Assembly (NCBI GenBank): GCA_000827325.1
Contig: KN832870.1
Coordinates: 5,084,001-5,148,000, forward strand
Length of the DNA: 64,000 nucleotides
Reading direction: 5' to 3'
Source: Oidiodendron maius Zn
Lineage: Eukaryota > Ascomycota > Leotiomycetes > Myxotrichaceae
The notes under the pieces were generated by a model that saw only the letters and a list, made by a program, of their open reading frames with translations, ran no database searches and was not told where the DNA came from. Every line of letters starts with the position of its first letter. Within the stretch, counting starts at the first letter, position 1. Positions 10,725 through 22,108 of the stretch are shown here, piece by piece. The position numbers were made by a program, and so were the translations under genes.

Positions 10725-13256
10725 TTATATCAAGCCTCGAACGCGCTGCGAGGTCAAGTTCACGATAGGCATCTCCGCCATGTGAAGCTTAGCTGCGCCA
10801 TATGGAATCATTGTGTACTCAGTAGGAGCAGCCGTGCAAGTCCGATCTTGTGGCGGGTTTGTGGGCACGCCTTTCTCTATTGGCCAAGCAATCTCGCAGC
10901 CTCGGAAAGTCATAAAGCCTGGTGGGCCACCAGAAGTCCAAATTGGATTAGGCAGAGGATCAGAACCGGCTGATAAGTTGACTTGATATGATATAGTAGA
11001 AGGATCAATGGCAATATTCCATGCCGTTAGGTTGTTGATTGTGTAGTCATGAGACTGTGTAGGAGCGTAGCCTGATGGATAATCTGATTGATTGCCCCAG
11101 TTTCTTGGCGGTTGAGCAATTATATCCTCCCCGATTTGGAGAGCGTATAGAAGAGGTCCATGATATACGGCAACTGTGTTATTGGCTCTTAAATCAAGTG
11201 TCGTATCAGCGCTCAAAGTGTATTCTACTATCGATTGCCCAGCAGGAAGCGAGACTTTGGCCATCCCTGTGTGTCGGTCAGGCTTCAGGGGACTTGAGGC
11301 ACCTGAGTTAACGGAAACTGAACTCGACAAGGCCCATCCAGGAACTCGTAAGTATAGGTCGAAAGCAGATGAGGCAGAAGCTGTATAGCTAAGACTAAAG
11401 TCAAATGGATATTTTGTGTTGCACGACACTGTTACCTTATTACCTCCTGGAAGGGTTGAAGTGGCAGTTGCGGGAGAAAGAAGCGCGTGGCCAAGCCCAT
11501 TATTGCCCACCGTAACAAAGGAGTTAGACAGAAATTTCGGATATCCTTGGGGATGGTTGACAGCGCAGCATGGATAATTCGGCTCGAGTCCAAACGTTTG
11601 GCCTAAAGTATTAACGTTCCAAAATGGCGATTCGGTCAAGTCTTGCGAGTATCCTTGGTTTGGTTCAGCCATGTACTAAAGTATTATCAGCATAACCCCA
11701 TCATTTATCATGATATATAAAGCTACCTGATGTGCCCACCAATCAGCAGTAAGCATCGTAGGTAGAGCATTAAAAGCAGCTCTCTCGCTGCGGTCCGCAA
11801 AGTCGTTGTCGCCCAAAGCTTCGTATCTGTGATAAAAAGTTAGATGTTTCAATGAAAGTTGAGAAACTTCAGAATCATAGCGTACAGATAACTCAAACTG
11901 TACATTGTTTCAACCGCGGTGCAGAGCTCGGATCTGAGCAATAGAAAATTAGTGTTTAGAACTAAAAACAATTAATCTGACAGGTTATGGACTTGCCCTG
12001 TCATTGGAGAAAGGCCATCAAGCCGCTCGTCAGCAAGAATCGTGCCAGATGCTGCACCGTGATATTTAAATGTCCAATCTACACCCTGCCTCGTTGATGC
12101 GAGTAGCGTATCGTTGTTTGTGAATCTCCTTATAACTGCGCCAGATTTGAGTCCTAGAGAAAATAGTTAATAAAATTGACTATTGACCCATTCCTAGAAC
12201 TTACCTTGTCCAGCGTTCACACCATGTTCAAACTGGAAGAGCGCATTCGTGATGTCGAGAGAGACATCATAAAGATTTTCCTTGATAAACGCATCTAGAA
12301 ACCAGTACGCCCAATCGTATCCTGCCTCAGTCAACATCTGCATGTTGTCGAGAAGGATTTGGCCGTTGTCCTGCGGGTAGTGCTCGTAGAGCCACTGGAG
12401 AGAAATGCTTGATCTCGTCAGCAAGTGCCACTATTTCTTCATCACTGCTCTCGACTAACATCATGTCTTGAAATCTTGCACGACCCCATAAATCATCTGA
12501 AGTTCCGAGATATCCTATGAACTAATTAGTTTCGTCAAAGCATATGGTCAATGAGGCTTGCTTGGCGGGCGGAAGTGGGGCACGGCACGAAATGAGGGGA
12601 TTGCCAATCCAAGACAAGTGTGTGTAAGATACCTGTATAGTTGGCCGTGAGCATGTTATTCATGCATACCGCAAATTTCTGCATTCCAGCAACTACCATA
12701 TCCGTCATCGTTTGCTCTGCCTCAGCAAGCTGCATAAAGCCAAGAAGGGCTGGGAATCGCGCCCACATGATTCTGGCGTCGCCTGTTTCCGGGCCGATCC
12801 TAAGCTTTTTGGTTAAAATTATAATTCTGAATATTAGGGGTTAGTGCTTTACCAGCCATCGTCAGCTTGGTGTTGGAGGACATAAGTTGCCGCTGCTTGC
12901 ACTTGACTTTTCAGCCGGTCATCGTTGAGACCATAGGCCAGGGGTACAAGAGCATTAAACCAGTAGGGAAACCCTTCATTTAAATTAGAGTACTCTTGGT
13001 CGCCTCCAAGCCAGGAGCTTTCGTTGACATATAAATAAAAGTCGTACTCGTGGCCAGCGAGACCATCAGCCATAAGCTGCATCTGATCGAGCAGCCATCC
13101 CTGGGGCTGGATTGAGCCGAGCGGCAGAGGGGCAAAAGCAAAGGGGAGCACTGCCGGTACGTTAGCTAGACAACTCTAAAGATTTATGTGCCGGAGACTC
13201 AGACAATCTGCCGATGCTGCAACTGCAAATGCTATAATGATAGCCAGAGACTTCAT
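10725..13256 (-). CDS. Secreted GH127 (DUF1680) glycoside hydrolase, beta-L-arabinofuranosidase-like
   Basis: Nine exons (13256-13205, 13150-12853, 12799-12633, 12514-12460, 12407-12205, 12153-11997, 11933-11886, 11826-11727, 11675-10725) give 676 residues. A signal peptide ([16 protein letters not shown]) opens the protein and the family's N-terminal [13 protein letters not shown] follows. GH127 enzymes use a zinc-held cysteine nucleophile. The expected ligands are visible as Glu313 and Cys315 (SELCTAVE) and Cys396-Cys397 (NYPCCAVNH). The (alpha/alpha)6-barrel motifs [12 protein letters not shown] and WAYWF and the later beta-sandwich (LRVPGWA) are intact. Intron 6 appears to use a GC donor (GG|GCAAGT). 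The short first exon's donor (GTCTGA) is weak, so the exact signal-peptide junction is less sure. Known activity in the family is on beta-linked L-arabinofuranose; the substrate here is not proven. Confidence 0.85.
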
Positions 13257-13981
13257 TTTTGCATTACAGAAACGCATTACTTTGAGCCTGCGGCACAACA
13301 AAGGGTCTGGGAAGCTAGGTGTCAAATCTTAAATAATTTCTGCTCCACAGAGCTCGGATATCTAGACCCGATCTCTCAGTATTCTTTTGTACAGAAGATC
13401 AGCAAAGCGGGGTATGCGCATGATCATCCAATCTGGCCGCCGTGACTTAGGTGGTGGATCTGCAAATCGGCCGTTAGCTGTAAGTACTGCCGAAGGGTAT
13501 GATGAATGCAACGTAAAAGAATAAATCAATCATGTGTCTAAGGAACCATTGCGATTCCGCAATACAGTCCTTAATTCATGGGTGGCTATTGCGTTCGTCT
13601 ACTTTAGAAGCACAGGTGGCGGTACTTGTTGGCGGCCTTACGCGAAGCCGAAAGTACGTCCGAATAAGACGCGGATTTATGTCAAAATCCACAGGGATAA
13701 TGATAAGTTAGTGTCTAGTACTGGAGGAATGAGGCAGGTAGCTGAGGGTATATGGCAACGAGGTTCAATCTAGAAGTAGACTTTGAGGAATATCTCAAAG
13801 ATAACGCAACGGCCTTTTATAAGCAGCGGATTGTAGATATCTAAACCGCGGGCCGCTGGGGAATACTACTAGAAACGAGTATAGAATAATATACAATATC
13901 ACATTCCATGGGAGTGAAAAAGGGCAAGACGTGATTGTCTACAGCGTCCTAAAACCCTCGTTTGTCAGGAGTAAAAAGAGC
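13257..13981. promoter_or_regulatory. Upstream region of the GH127 gene
   Basis: 725 bp lie between the GH127 start and the GH49 stop, both on the minus strand. The region holds several short meaningless frames. I see no repeat, TATA box or coding relic with confidence. Confidence 0.4.
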
Positions 13982-15871
13982 TCAGCCTACTGTCCACCTT
14001 CCCTGGTATGCTCCATCAATGTTCAATCGGCCAAGAGAGTACGAATCCCAATTGTTGGCAGCGAAGGAGATCAAAGTAGACCCAACAGTGAAGTTCTGAA
14101 TGATTAAACCGAGGTTGTTAGGTGAGCTTGCACCGAGCTGAACAGCAGCATTGCCGCTAGTGGAATCAGTGAACACTGTAAATGAACTCATATCAATCTG
14201 AGTTGTGTCTGGTCCTAACTCCTCAATCCATATATTTTTCACCAAAAAAGTGTCGATATTCGACAGTGGATTGACGCCAATCAGAGCTGGAGATAGGCCC
14301 TCCGCTCTCCAGTTAGAGACGGTGTAATCAGATATGAAGGCGTAAACAGAGGCATCAGACGTCGACGTAGGATCTACGTAACTTGCTGCAGAGCCAATAA
14401 GGGCTCGAGGATACTCTGAGCTCTGGGAGCTGTATCGGCAATGGATCACGTCGACAGAGTCAACCGTGATATTTGTCAAGTTGCGCTGATACCAGCCGAA
14501 CTGGATGATTGGTGCATTGTTCGTCTTCCAGACTGTGATTCTCTCAGCGAGAATATTAGAATAGTACGTCTTAATAACGTCGTCTCCAGCGTGGTAAAAA
14601 ATATCGTGCACGTGGCTGCCAGGATACATCTCCATCCCATCCGTCTGCCCAAAGAAGGCTCCAACTTGCTTGTAGTCCGAAGCATAGACACTAAATGTAT
14701 CAACTGGTCCATAAAAGTCCATCGAGTTGAATGGTGGAGCATTCAGAGTAACTCCATGAACAGTCCAAGTTTGGCCATCAGTGTTGTTGTCTCCCCGCCA
14801 CATGTGCAGTGAGTCAGCATCGCTCTTAACGTTTTGATAGCCCTGTGCAACGTTGGCTTGGTAGACGTATTGTTCCCCTGACAAGACGCCAAAACCAGTG
14901 GCCTTGAGGGATGTCGCCCCACTGGCATATTGCACGGCTCCCTTAACATAGGCCCCTGGGGCGAAATAAACCCACTCAACCGAAGAGGAGAGGATGGCGT
15001 GATCTGTGCCAGTAAAATAATATACGCCCGGGCCAAATGAAACGATCGACTTCGTAGTCGTATTCAAGCCTGTGACTCGTCCAGTTGTCACTTCTAGGGT
15101 GTTTCCTGGGTCGTTCGGGATAAGATCACTAGTGGGAAATGGGCTTGCAAAAATCAGCAAAGCATTCCGTGGCTCTACCCCTACGACAGGCATGTCATTG
15201 GTATAACTCGAGACATAGTTCGGCCCACTAGGATCCACGTCCTGAACATAATAAGAGTTTTCGCCCTGTCCGGCATTTCGGTACGTCCAGAGATCGTCTT
15301 CGAACTCAATAGAGACTCGAACACCGTTGGAATTGTACGGTATGGTAATGAGAGCTGCTCCATCATAGGTCTGAATTTTGAAGTTGAGGTTGCTCGGTCG
15401 TATAACAACGTCTGAAGCAGAGATGGCTTGGCCGTTGCGTCTGGAAATCCTGACAATGACATCTGATCGATACAAGAACTGGGTCCAGGCCATGGTGATA
15501 CCAACAGCCGGCTCAATGGAGATTTGGTCATCTGTGCCAGTGCATATTGATTGAAGATCGCCAGGGATGCATATTTGCCCATTACCATTCCGTGGTATGG
15601 TCTCGTAGGCGAACGAGTCATAATAGTCACTCGGTGTTGATGCTAGAGCCACTTGCACTGCATACAGGTGTGATTGCCTAACATTACCATCCTGAACCGG
15701 GGTCAGAGTATTGATCTCTCCGGTAGAGTGCCACCATGTATTTAAATTGGCAAGACTAGCTGTCGTGTTCTGAGCTGCAGCGTCAGAGAGCAGAGCAGTA
15801 GCAAGAAGAAGGCCTCGGATAATCTGGGTGGAAGACATCACGATCGAGGATAGAAAGTGTCTTGGGTGCAT
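13982..15871 (-). CDS. Secreted GH49 glycoside hydrolase (dextranase/isopullulanase type)
   Basis: A single exon of 629 residues. The N-terminus is a secretion signal ending near DAAAQ (about residue 34); an internal ATG at 15838 would also give a full signal peptide, but the first ATG after the TATA box was used. The mature protein opens with NTWWHSTGEINTLTPVQDGNVRQS cut into family signatures such as TWWHSTGEIN and DGNVRQS, and carries the beta-helix hallmarks PGVYYFTG and GVLSGEQYV. The catalytic region has GQTDGMEMYPG (Asp411, Glu414) and HAGDD (Asp430, Asp431), matching the acidic residues of fungal isopullulanase and dextranase. It should hydrolyse alpha-glucans outside the cell. It is on the same strand as GH127 and near a sugar porter. 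Dextranase and isopullulanase cannot be separated by eye. Confidence 0.92.
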   Translation of the reverse strand: MHPRHFLSSIVMSSTQIIRGLLLATALLSDAAAQNTTASLANLNTWWHSTGEINTLTPVQDGNVRQSHLYAVQVALASTPSDYYDSFAYETIPRNGNGQICIPGDLQSICTGTDDQISIEPAVGITMAWTQFLYRSDVIVRISRRNGQAISASDVVIRPSNLNFKIQTYDGAALITIPYNSNGVRVSIEFEDDLWTYRNAGQGENSYYVQDVDPSGPNYVSSYTNDMPVVGVEPRNALLIFASPFPTSDLIPNDPGNTLEVTTGRVTGLNTTTKSIVSFGPGVYYFTGTDHAILSSSVEWVYFAPGAYVKGAVQYASGATSLKATGFGVLSGEQYVYQANVAQGYQNVKSDADSLHMWRGDNNTDGQTWTVHGVTLNAPPFNSMDFYGPVDTFSVYASDYKQVGAFFGQTDGMEMYPGSHVHDIFYHAGDDVIKTYYSNILAERITVWKTNNAPIIQFGWYQRNLTNITVDSVDVIHCRYSSQSSEYPRALIGSAASYVDPTSTSDASVYAFISDYTVSNWRAEGLSPALIGVNPLSNIDTFLVKNIWIEELGPDTTQIDMSSFTVFTDSTSGNAAVQLGASSPNNLGLIIQNFTVGSTLISFAANNWDSYSLGRLNIDGAYQGRWTVG

Positions 15872-17176
15872 TGAAATTATGTCTTATAAGAAGCATTGAG
15901 CTCCAGAAATTCCATGGGTCTTTGGAACTTCCCATGGTATTTATACATCAAAATATTTCCATCTCTGCATTGCAAAATATACTGCGCTTTTTGTACCCTA
16001 GGTTTTGAAATAACTCCATATATGGGGATTGCGTCACACTACCCGATAATAATTGCTAGAAGCTAGCTACTTGAAGTAATTCTCCGGTGGTATATAGAGC
16101 AAGAAACTCGTCCGAGCATTTCGCCGAACTTTAGTTAGAGTGCAAGAATGCGGGGGAGCTGTAGGGTATCTGGGTATTCTTCTGTGAGGGAGGGGGGTGG
16201 GAGAGGAGAGCGCCGCAAGCATGACCTGACCAGTAATTCGTATGTAAGATAGCAGTATTGAGACGTTTGTGGCAACGGAAAATCTATCTCTAACGAGGAA
16301 GAAAAGAATAAACTTAGGAGTAGTAAACTTACCCAACCAGACGGCATCTAAGGAGGAACTAATTAAATAAAGCTGGATTAGTCCTAGCGCGGAATGCGGC
16401 CCATGAAATTGGAGTAAGTCAAGGTCACGTGAAATTAAACCGGATCTAGATTTGTTTTTTGTGCACGTATCTCCCATGGCTCTGGTCGACGGGAGGTGTA
16501 AGTAGAATGACTAGTATCTCGACCGTAAGTAGCCACCGTTTACTTATGCTCATTATTAAATGATCCTTATTAAGTTAGCTTACCAAGACTGTTCAGATTA
16601 CGTCGGAGAAGAAAGTCTGCAGCGACTTGAAGAGCTGCGTAGACAACGAGTCAATACTAAGCATTCAGGCTAGCCATTTACGAGCTATCTACGAGCTAGG
16701 AAGAGTCCTTATTTCTAACTCGTAGTTCCAAGGCCGGCCATCTTATTCTGGGCTGTGAAGCGGATAATTCTGTAGCACCCAAATCTCGCGTCTTTTACAC
16801 GCCGACTCGCCACGTTTAGAAATACACATCCTCCACATCGCCTTATACAGTAGTATATCACAGCCCCTGGTCGCCAAAATCTTCGATACCGACATATCGA
16901 ATCCAAAAAATCCCGGCTCGGACTGTCATCCTGTTTCTGCTGTCATCGACCACGCTACCTGCTTTTGTGGCGAAATTCCAAATCCTGTCAGATCGTCAGC
17001 GAGTTTGGAAAACACCATCTCAATTCTATTTCGCAACCTGCAAAGGCTCCTAGCACGTTTAGCCGACTGTTGTAGAGCACGGCTGCTATATTATTTCGCG
17101 ATTCTATCAGTCTAAGCGCGTGCAACTCATGTGCTTTACGTGATTACTTTCTTTGCTTCGTAGTTGGGAGATTGCA
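15872..17176. other. Intergenic region between GH49 and EED, divergent
   Basis: 1.3 kb between two divergent starts. It includes the GH49 TATA box and, from about 16500 to 16730, sequence that reads for about 45 codons in places (for example LQRLEELRRQR) without forming a gene, perhaps a coding or mobile-element relic. The 200 bp before the EED start are ordinary. Confidence 0.35.
15938..15945 (-). promoter_or_regulatory. TATA box of the GH49 gene
   Basis: TATAAATA on the minus strand, 67-74 bp upstream of the GH49 ATG, is well placed for a short 5' leader. It sits beside an imperfect CCATGG-containing inverted repeat (15911-15936). Confidence 0.5.
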
Positions 17177-19216
17177 ATGGCGGTAAAGCAGGACAAACAT
17201 GAATGGGAGCTCCCACGCTTGAGAGAATCGCATCGATTCCCCGTAAGTTTTGTCTGGCATAAATCTTCATTTATAGTGTATATTTCTTGTTGCCCAATGG
17301 TTCTTAATTGACAACTGTTATTAGGAAATATCTAGCGGCATGTAACTGTTTCATCATGAGATGTCATGCTTTATCATAAAACTAACAAGAAACCTTTTAG
17401 ATTTTTGGTCCGTCAAGTTTTACCCATATACTGCGCCAGGCGTTGACCCAGTTTTTGCGGCCGTTGGAGGGAAACATGTAGGTTTATCATTTAGATGATA
17501 GCTAATATTCTAACTAGGGTATAGATCCTCATCTGCAGATTACCTGCTGCTGGAAAAGAAAATAAACCCCTTGAAGTTATACAGAGTATCGTCGACGAAG
17601 AGGTGCGTTAATGTGTTGGTATGAAACTGGACTTATTCTAACATTGCACAGCTTGATGGTGATAACTTTTCGTGCGCCTGGACTAAAGATGTAGCAACCG
17701 GAACCCCTCTTCTCTGTGTAGCAGGCGATATTGCCAAAATTCTCGTTATCAATGTTCTTACAGGAGAGTTACAGACGGTAACTTACCATTGTCTTTCTGC
17801 ATATATATATATATATAGCTGACTTTATCAGACACTCGCAGGTCATGGAGGAGTAAGACAGACCCTATAAATTGACTTTTAGCTAATGTTCCTAGCCTAT
17901 CAATGACCTCGCAGTTTCACCCCTGAACCCGCAAATATTAGCTTCTGCGTCAGATGACCTGACAGTGAGAATCTGGAGTCTCGATCCTGCTCATAAGAAG
18001 GAGCCATGCGCGGCGATTTTGGCTGGTGACGGCCACAGAGAAAAAGTTTTAAGTATTGTATGCAACTGCTGCTTAGCGATATGCAGCCATAATGCTAACG
18101 TACAAGTCCTTCCACTCAACGGGTCGATATTTACTTTCAGGGGGAATTGATCACATTATAAACCTGGTGAGTACTCTGTCAAGAAGACTTCTTATACATC
18201 TAATACTTCCATAGTGGGCACTACCGGAGTTTCCGGACTCGAATACAGGCACTGGGAAAGTAACAAGAATTCACTATCCCCACTTTTCAACATCTGAGGT
18301 TCATATGCGGCACGTCGATTGGTATTTGTCCCCTTTCTGTGCCATCCTGAATCGGTGCTAATACATATTTAGTGTTGCATTTTACAATGATCTCATCCTG
18401 TCTAAATGCGACGAAGAGAACTGTATAGTTCTCTGGGCAATCACCGGTTTCAGCTCCCGCAACCCACAGCCCTCACCCCTCTCTGCACCTACAACTCATG
18501 ATAGTGCACGAGACACCCGCTCTGCTTTCACATCCACAACTTCGTCCCCGGGCGCTCTTCAGTACACTCGCCTTCTGGAATTTTCTGTCCCAGACAGCGA
18601 TATCATGTTCATGCGCTTCTCATTATACCCAGGGTCAGAGACCACAAATCCTGTGCTGGCTATGTGTAATTCATCTTCAAAAGTCTTCTTCTGGGATTTT
18701 TCTCGCCTTGAAGAATACTACGACTACCTAGCAATTCTAAAGTCGCCGGGGCTAGCTAGCTCTCCGGAAAACACAGCAGCGTCCTCTGAAGATACCAAGC
18801 GGCCTCCCTTCCTCGTTCCGTATAAACACCGGAATCGTAGTGGAGTGACTGCTCTCTATCGGACAGCACGAGATAACTCACCAGCGGAATCTGCATCCTC
18901 TGATTCTTCATCTCACAAGAACATGCACCCTCCCCAAAACAACGGCGCAGACCAGTCCACAGATTGGCAGCCTGCTTCACGTTCAGCCCCAGTTATTCCC
19001 GGTCTGACACCTTCGGATTCAGCCAAAAGCTTAGAGATTTGGGCCAAGCGATACTCTATAGGGGACCCACATGGGGATATCATTGCCCATAAAGACGAAG
19101 TGGTGAAGGGATTTGAGTTCGTTGGGAGGTATATTGCGTGGAGCAATGGGGGAGAGTGGTGTGTTGTGGTTGGCAGTGCGGGAATGATCGGAATTTTTGA
19201 GAGGTGGCAGAAATAA
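17177..19216 (+). CDS. EED: Polycomb repressive complex 2 subunit EED (WD40)
   Basis: Ten exons (17177-17242, 17325-17341, 17390-17477, 17525-17602, 17652-17777, 17832-17852, 17896-18057, 18107-18166, 18215-18321, 18373-19216) give 522 residues. EED-type WD40 propellers bind H3K27me3 and scaffold the methyltransferase and SUZ12. Diagnostic pieces are FWSVKFYPY...DPVFAAVGGKH at the N-terminus, LAGHGGPINDLAVSPLNP, SASDDLTVRIWSLD, GHREKVLSI and LLSGGIDHIINLW. The C-terminal repeats are IAWSNGGEWCVVVGSAG and IFERWQ. A low-complexity Ser/Pro-rich insert lies near residues 310-450. Two exons are only 17 and 21 nt, and two introns end in AAG. The intron at 17778-17831 carries a TA microsatellite. 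The fungus therefore probably uses H3K27 methylation for facultative heterochromatin. Confidence 0.88.
17801..17818. repeat. (AT)n microsatellite in an EED intron
   Basis: An uninterrupted AT dinucleotide run of about 18 bp inside the 54-nt intron following the fifth coding exon of EED. Confidence 0.8.
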
Positions 19217-19444
19217 CAGGTTAGAATTAAACTGAGCGAAGAAAATGAATGACAGCAAAGCAAGTGCAGGTGGGAATTTGAGAGTACGTTACCGCAATGG
19301 TATTCAAAACATTTGAGCGAGCAATAGAGGCAGTATGCGTAGTATGAAAATGAATATCATTCGTCCCAGACACCCCCAAAAATACATGCAGTTGAAAGCC
19401 GTACTGTACTATCATACAAGGGAATCCATCCGTACTTTACAAAC

Positions 19445-21656
19445 TCAATCCACCTTGCCATTACCACCCCCACCGAGAAAGCTGTCCTTTTCGTCCAATC
19501 TAAAGAAGCCGCCTCTATTTCTTCTTATCCTGCGCCTCAAAAGCACAAGTCCAAAGAGCAAAGTCACAATAATGACCACAATACTCACTATCTTGTGACT
19601 ACTAATAGCTCCCCGGATGTCAAAGATTAGCAGTTGAATGCTGCCGATTGTAGACTTCGGCTTGAGGACTGGTGGAGAGGAGATGACTTTCGGGATGGTT
19701 TCGAGGATCGAAGTGCGAGATGCCATTATGCTATTGCCGGTGATGGTTTGGTCCCAGTAGCGACGTGCCTGTAGCGGAAAAATGGGTTAGAATATTCATA
19801 AATTTGAAGGCTCAAAACATACGTCTTCGTCATTAATGATGACTTTCTCCCCGTCCTTGGACACATCAATGCCATAGGTTTGTCTTATCCATCTCTCCCA
19901 GAACACACCATCTACCCAAGCAAAGCCAACTTCTTTATGGTTTGACTTGTCCATGGTAATACGAATGCTCTTCGCATTACGCAGAGCCCGCTGATCGTTA
20001 CGGTCTTCTGCCTCCTCGATCCTCAATTGCTTTGAATCTCGAAGTTCCTGTCTTTCTCGCTGGAAATTAACAGTCTCTTTGTCTATCCACTCGATGGCAG
20101 CATTCTTTAACTCCTTCCTGGCTATTTCAAATTCGTCTGGTCGTTCGCGGCTCAGGATGCCAAGGACAACCAGTCTCCCATCCATAATATCGCGGGCATT
20201 AGAGGAGGTGAGTTCGGGGACTATTGGGAGCCAGACAGACTTCATCCAGTGAAGAACTTGCCTGAAATCACGCATGTCCTGCGGAGCCAGAGCGGTGTAA
20301 TATGTTGGCAGGCCGTCTCGAGACACTATAAGTCGAGGGAACGTAGTAATCTTGTAGCGCTCAGCCAGTTCTGGGCTGTCTGTTTTCACCAGCTTGGCAT
20401 GGCCAACCAAGCTGAGGGTCAGCCTCTCCAAAGCCATGAAATCCTCAGTTGTAGTAGCGTGGTCGTAAAAGTAGAGGAAAATGACTTCTTCTTTTTCCTC
20501 TAGAGCCTCGAACTCAGCCGCAGTCACATCCTTGACACCATCACCGATATCGATGGCTTTGTTCGCGTATGAAATAAAATCGCCTAATCCTCTTAATCCT
20601 TCGTACTCGACACGTTCGCCACCACGGAAAAAGAGGATGGTAGGGTAGCCTCGAAGTTTAACGTCCTTGCATAGCCTGGTCTCTACGTCGCAGTTCACCT
20701 CTCCAACATTCAGCCTTCCTTTCATTTCTTTCGCAAGCTGAACCCAATTCGGCGCCATAGCCTGGCAGTGTCCGCACCAAGGTGCGTAGAATTTGATAAA
20801 CCACGGATCTTGAGTCATGGTTACGACATCGCGGAACTTCTCCGCGGTTAAGGGGACTGACACACCCAATAGATTTGGGGTCGGGGTGGCCTTTGACGAT
20901 TTCTTAGTTGAAGTGGTATGTAGTGCTTTCGGTTTTGTCATATCCGAATCGACCTTCGCTTTGGGCGCTAGTACCTTCTCCTTATCATCGTGGGAAGATG
21001 AAACCATAGTAGAGGCAATGTAGTCCGAAGTCGACGAGTCGCCCGTGCTTGGTAGACTTGGACCACCAATAGGACGGGAGCCCGGCTTGATTGTCTCAAG
21101 AGTCTCTTCGACCATTTCGCTCAATCCTTTCATCGCTCTAGACCCCTCCCATTTCTTCTGCTCTTCACCATCGTGGTATAAAACAAAGGTAGGGTAAGAG
21201 CTAACACCATGTTCCGTACAAGCATCTGCGAAAGCAACGCAGTCTAACGCTCCGAAATGGAAATTGTAGTATGCAGTAAATGTATTCAGTGAAGTTGGAG
21301 CCGTATTTTCGGTGGGGACAGGCTTCGAAGTGTAGTAGAATTCGTAGAGAGTTTGAAAGATTGGGGCAACGTGCTTGCAGTGTCCACACCAAGGGCTAGA
21401 TCGTGTTCAGTACTATAGACTTTGGTTTTGATTTGAGGACGTACGAGTGATGCTTCACAATCCACCAGCCATCTTTAATTGTGGTATTGAAGTTCTGACC
21501 TTCAATTTGTGTCAAGGGAGGAACTTCGACTCCATTGAACACTGTCGGCTTCACAGCATCACTGTCACTCACTTTCTCTTCTGCTCTCTTTTCCAAATTA
21601 CTTGCCATGGCAGCGCCACAGAGGGCAAAAAGTAAGGAGATCGGAAGGAGACGCAT
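19445..21656 (-). CDS. ER membrane protein disulfide isomerase with two thioredoxin domains
   Basis: Exons 21656-21445, 21395-19823 and 19768-19445 give 702 residues. A signal peptide (MRLLPISLLFALCGAAMAS) leads to a first thioredoxin domain whose active site PWCGHCKHVAP is created by the first splice junction. A second domain has FYAPWCGHCQAMAP near residue 230, followed by the cis-proline segment RGYPTILFF and two redox-inactive thioredoxin-like regions. A transmembrane helix (IVSIVVIIVTLLFGLVLL) and a basic cytosolic tail (RRRIRRNR) close the protein. This is the layout of TMX3/Eps1-like oxidoreductases that form and check disulfides in the ER. The ATG at 21656 starts directly at the signal peptide; a longer open frame upstream is not used. 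The gene is convergent with EED (228 bp between stops). Confidence 0.9.
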
Positions 21657-22108
21657 GATGGCAACAGCGTGACGGCGACTGAAGCTGGAAGACTGGCGCG
21701 GCTGAGCGGTAGGACCGCCCACTACGTGAGGACTGCCTGTTCAGTACCGCGATGGTCCGGAAGCAGAGCTTTTTACAAAAATCAAAGCCCAAGTCTCCTA
21801 GATCGAGCGTCGCAAGGTGGTAACGAGTGTTTGGAGACAAACATCGAATTCCTGATCTTTATCTGGTCTCACCTTGCAAGGGGTTAGCATCGCCCTCGCT
21901 TAAACGGCTGTTCTCGCGTTGCCATGAACACGTGACAACGAGTCATGGGAACTCGCGCTGGTTTTACATCCTTAATGTACCTCTAGTTATTCAATGTTGA
22001 CATTCAGAAGTTACAAATATTGAATAATACGCGTGGGTTATCAACCATAAAGCTTGGGGGGCATCGAGTTGGCTTCCAGACCTAAGGAGAGTCTCTCTGT
22101 GAAGCAGT
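21657..22108. promoter_or_regulatory. Divergent promoter, disulfide isomerase / TDP1
   Basis: 452 bp between two divergent starts. Nothing beyond ordinary promoter sequence is visible. Short frames here are shadows. Confidence 0.5.

Noticed and set aside
12205-12514. An apparent one-base frameshift in the GH127 gene between the [10 protein letters not shown] and [10 protein letters not shown] parts
   Set aside because: A normal 51-nt intron (12459-12408) with donor GTTAGT, branch site CTGAC and acceptor AAG restores the frame exactly, so the gene looks intact.
13534-13773. A 79-codon plus-strand frame between GH127 and GH49
   Set aside because: No recognisable sequence, no splice partners, and it lies in a promoter region.
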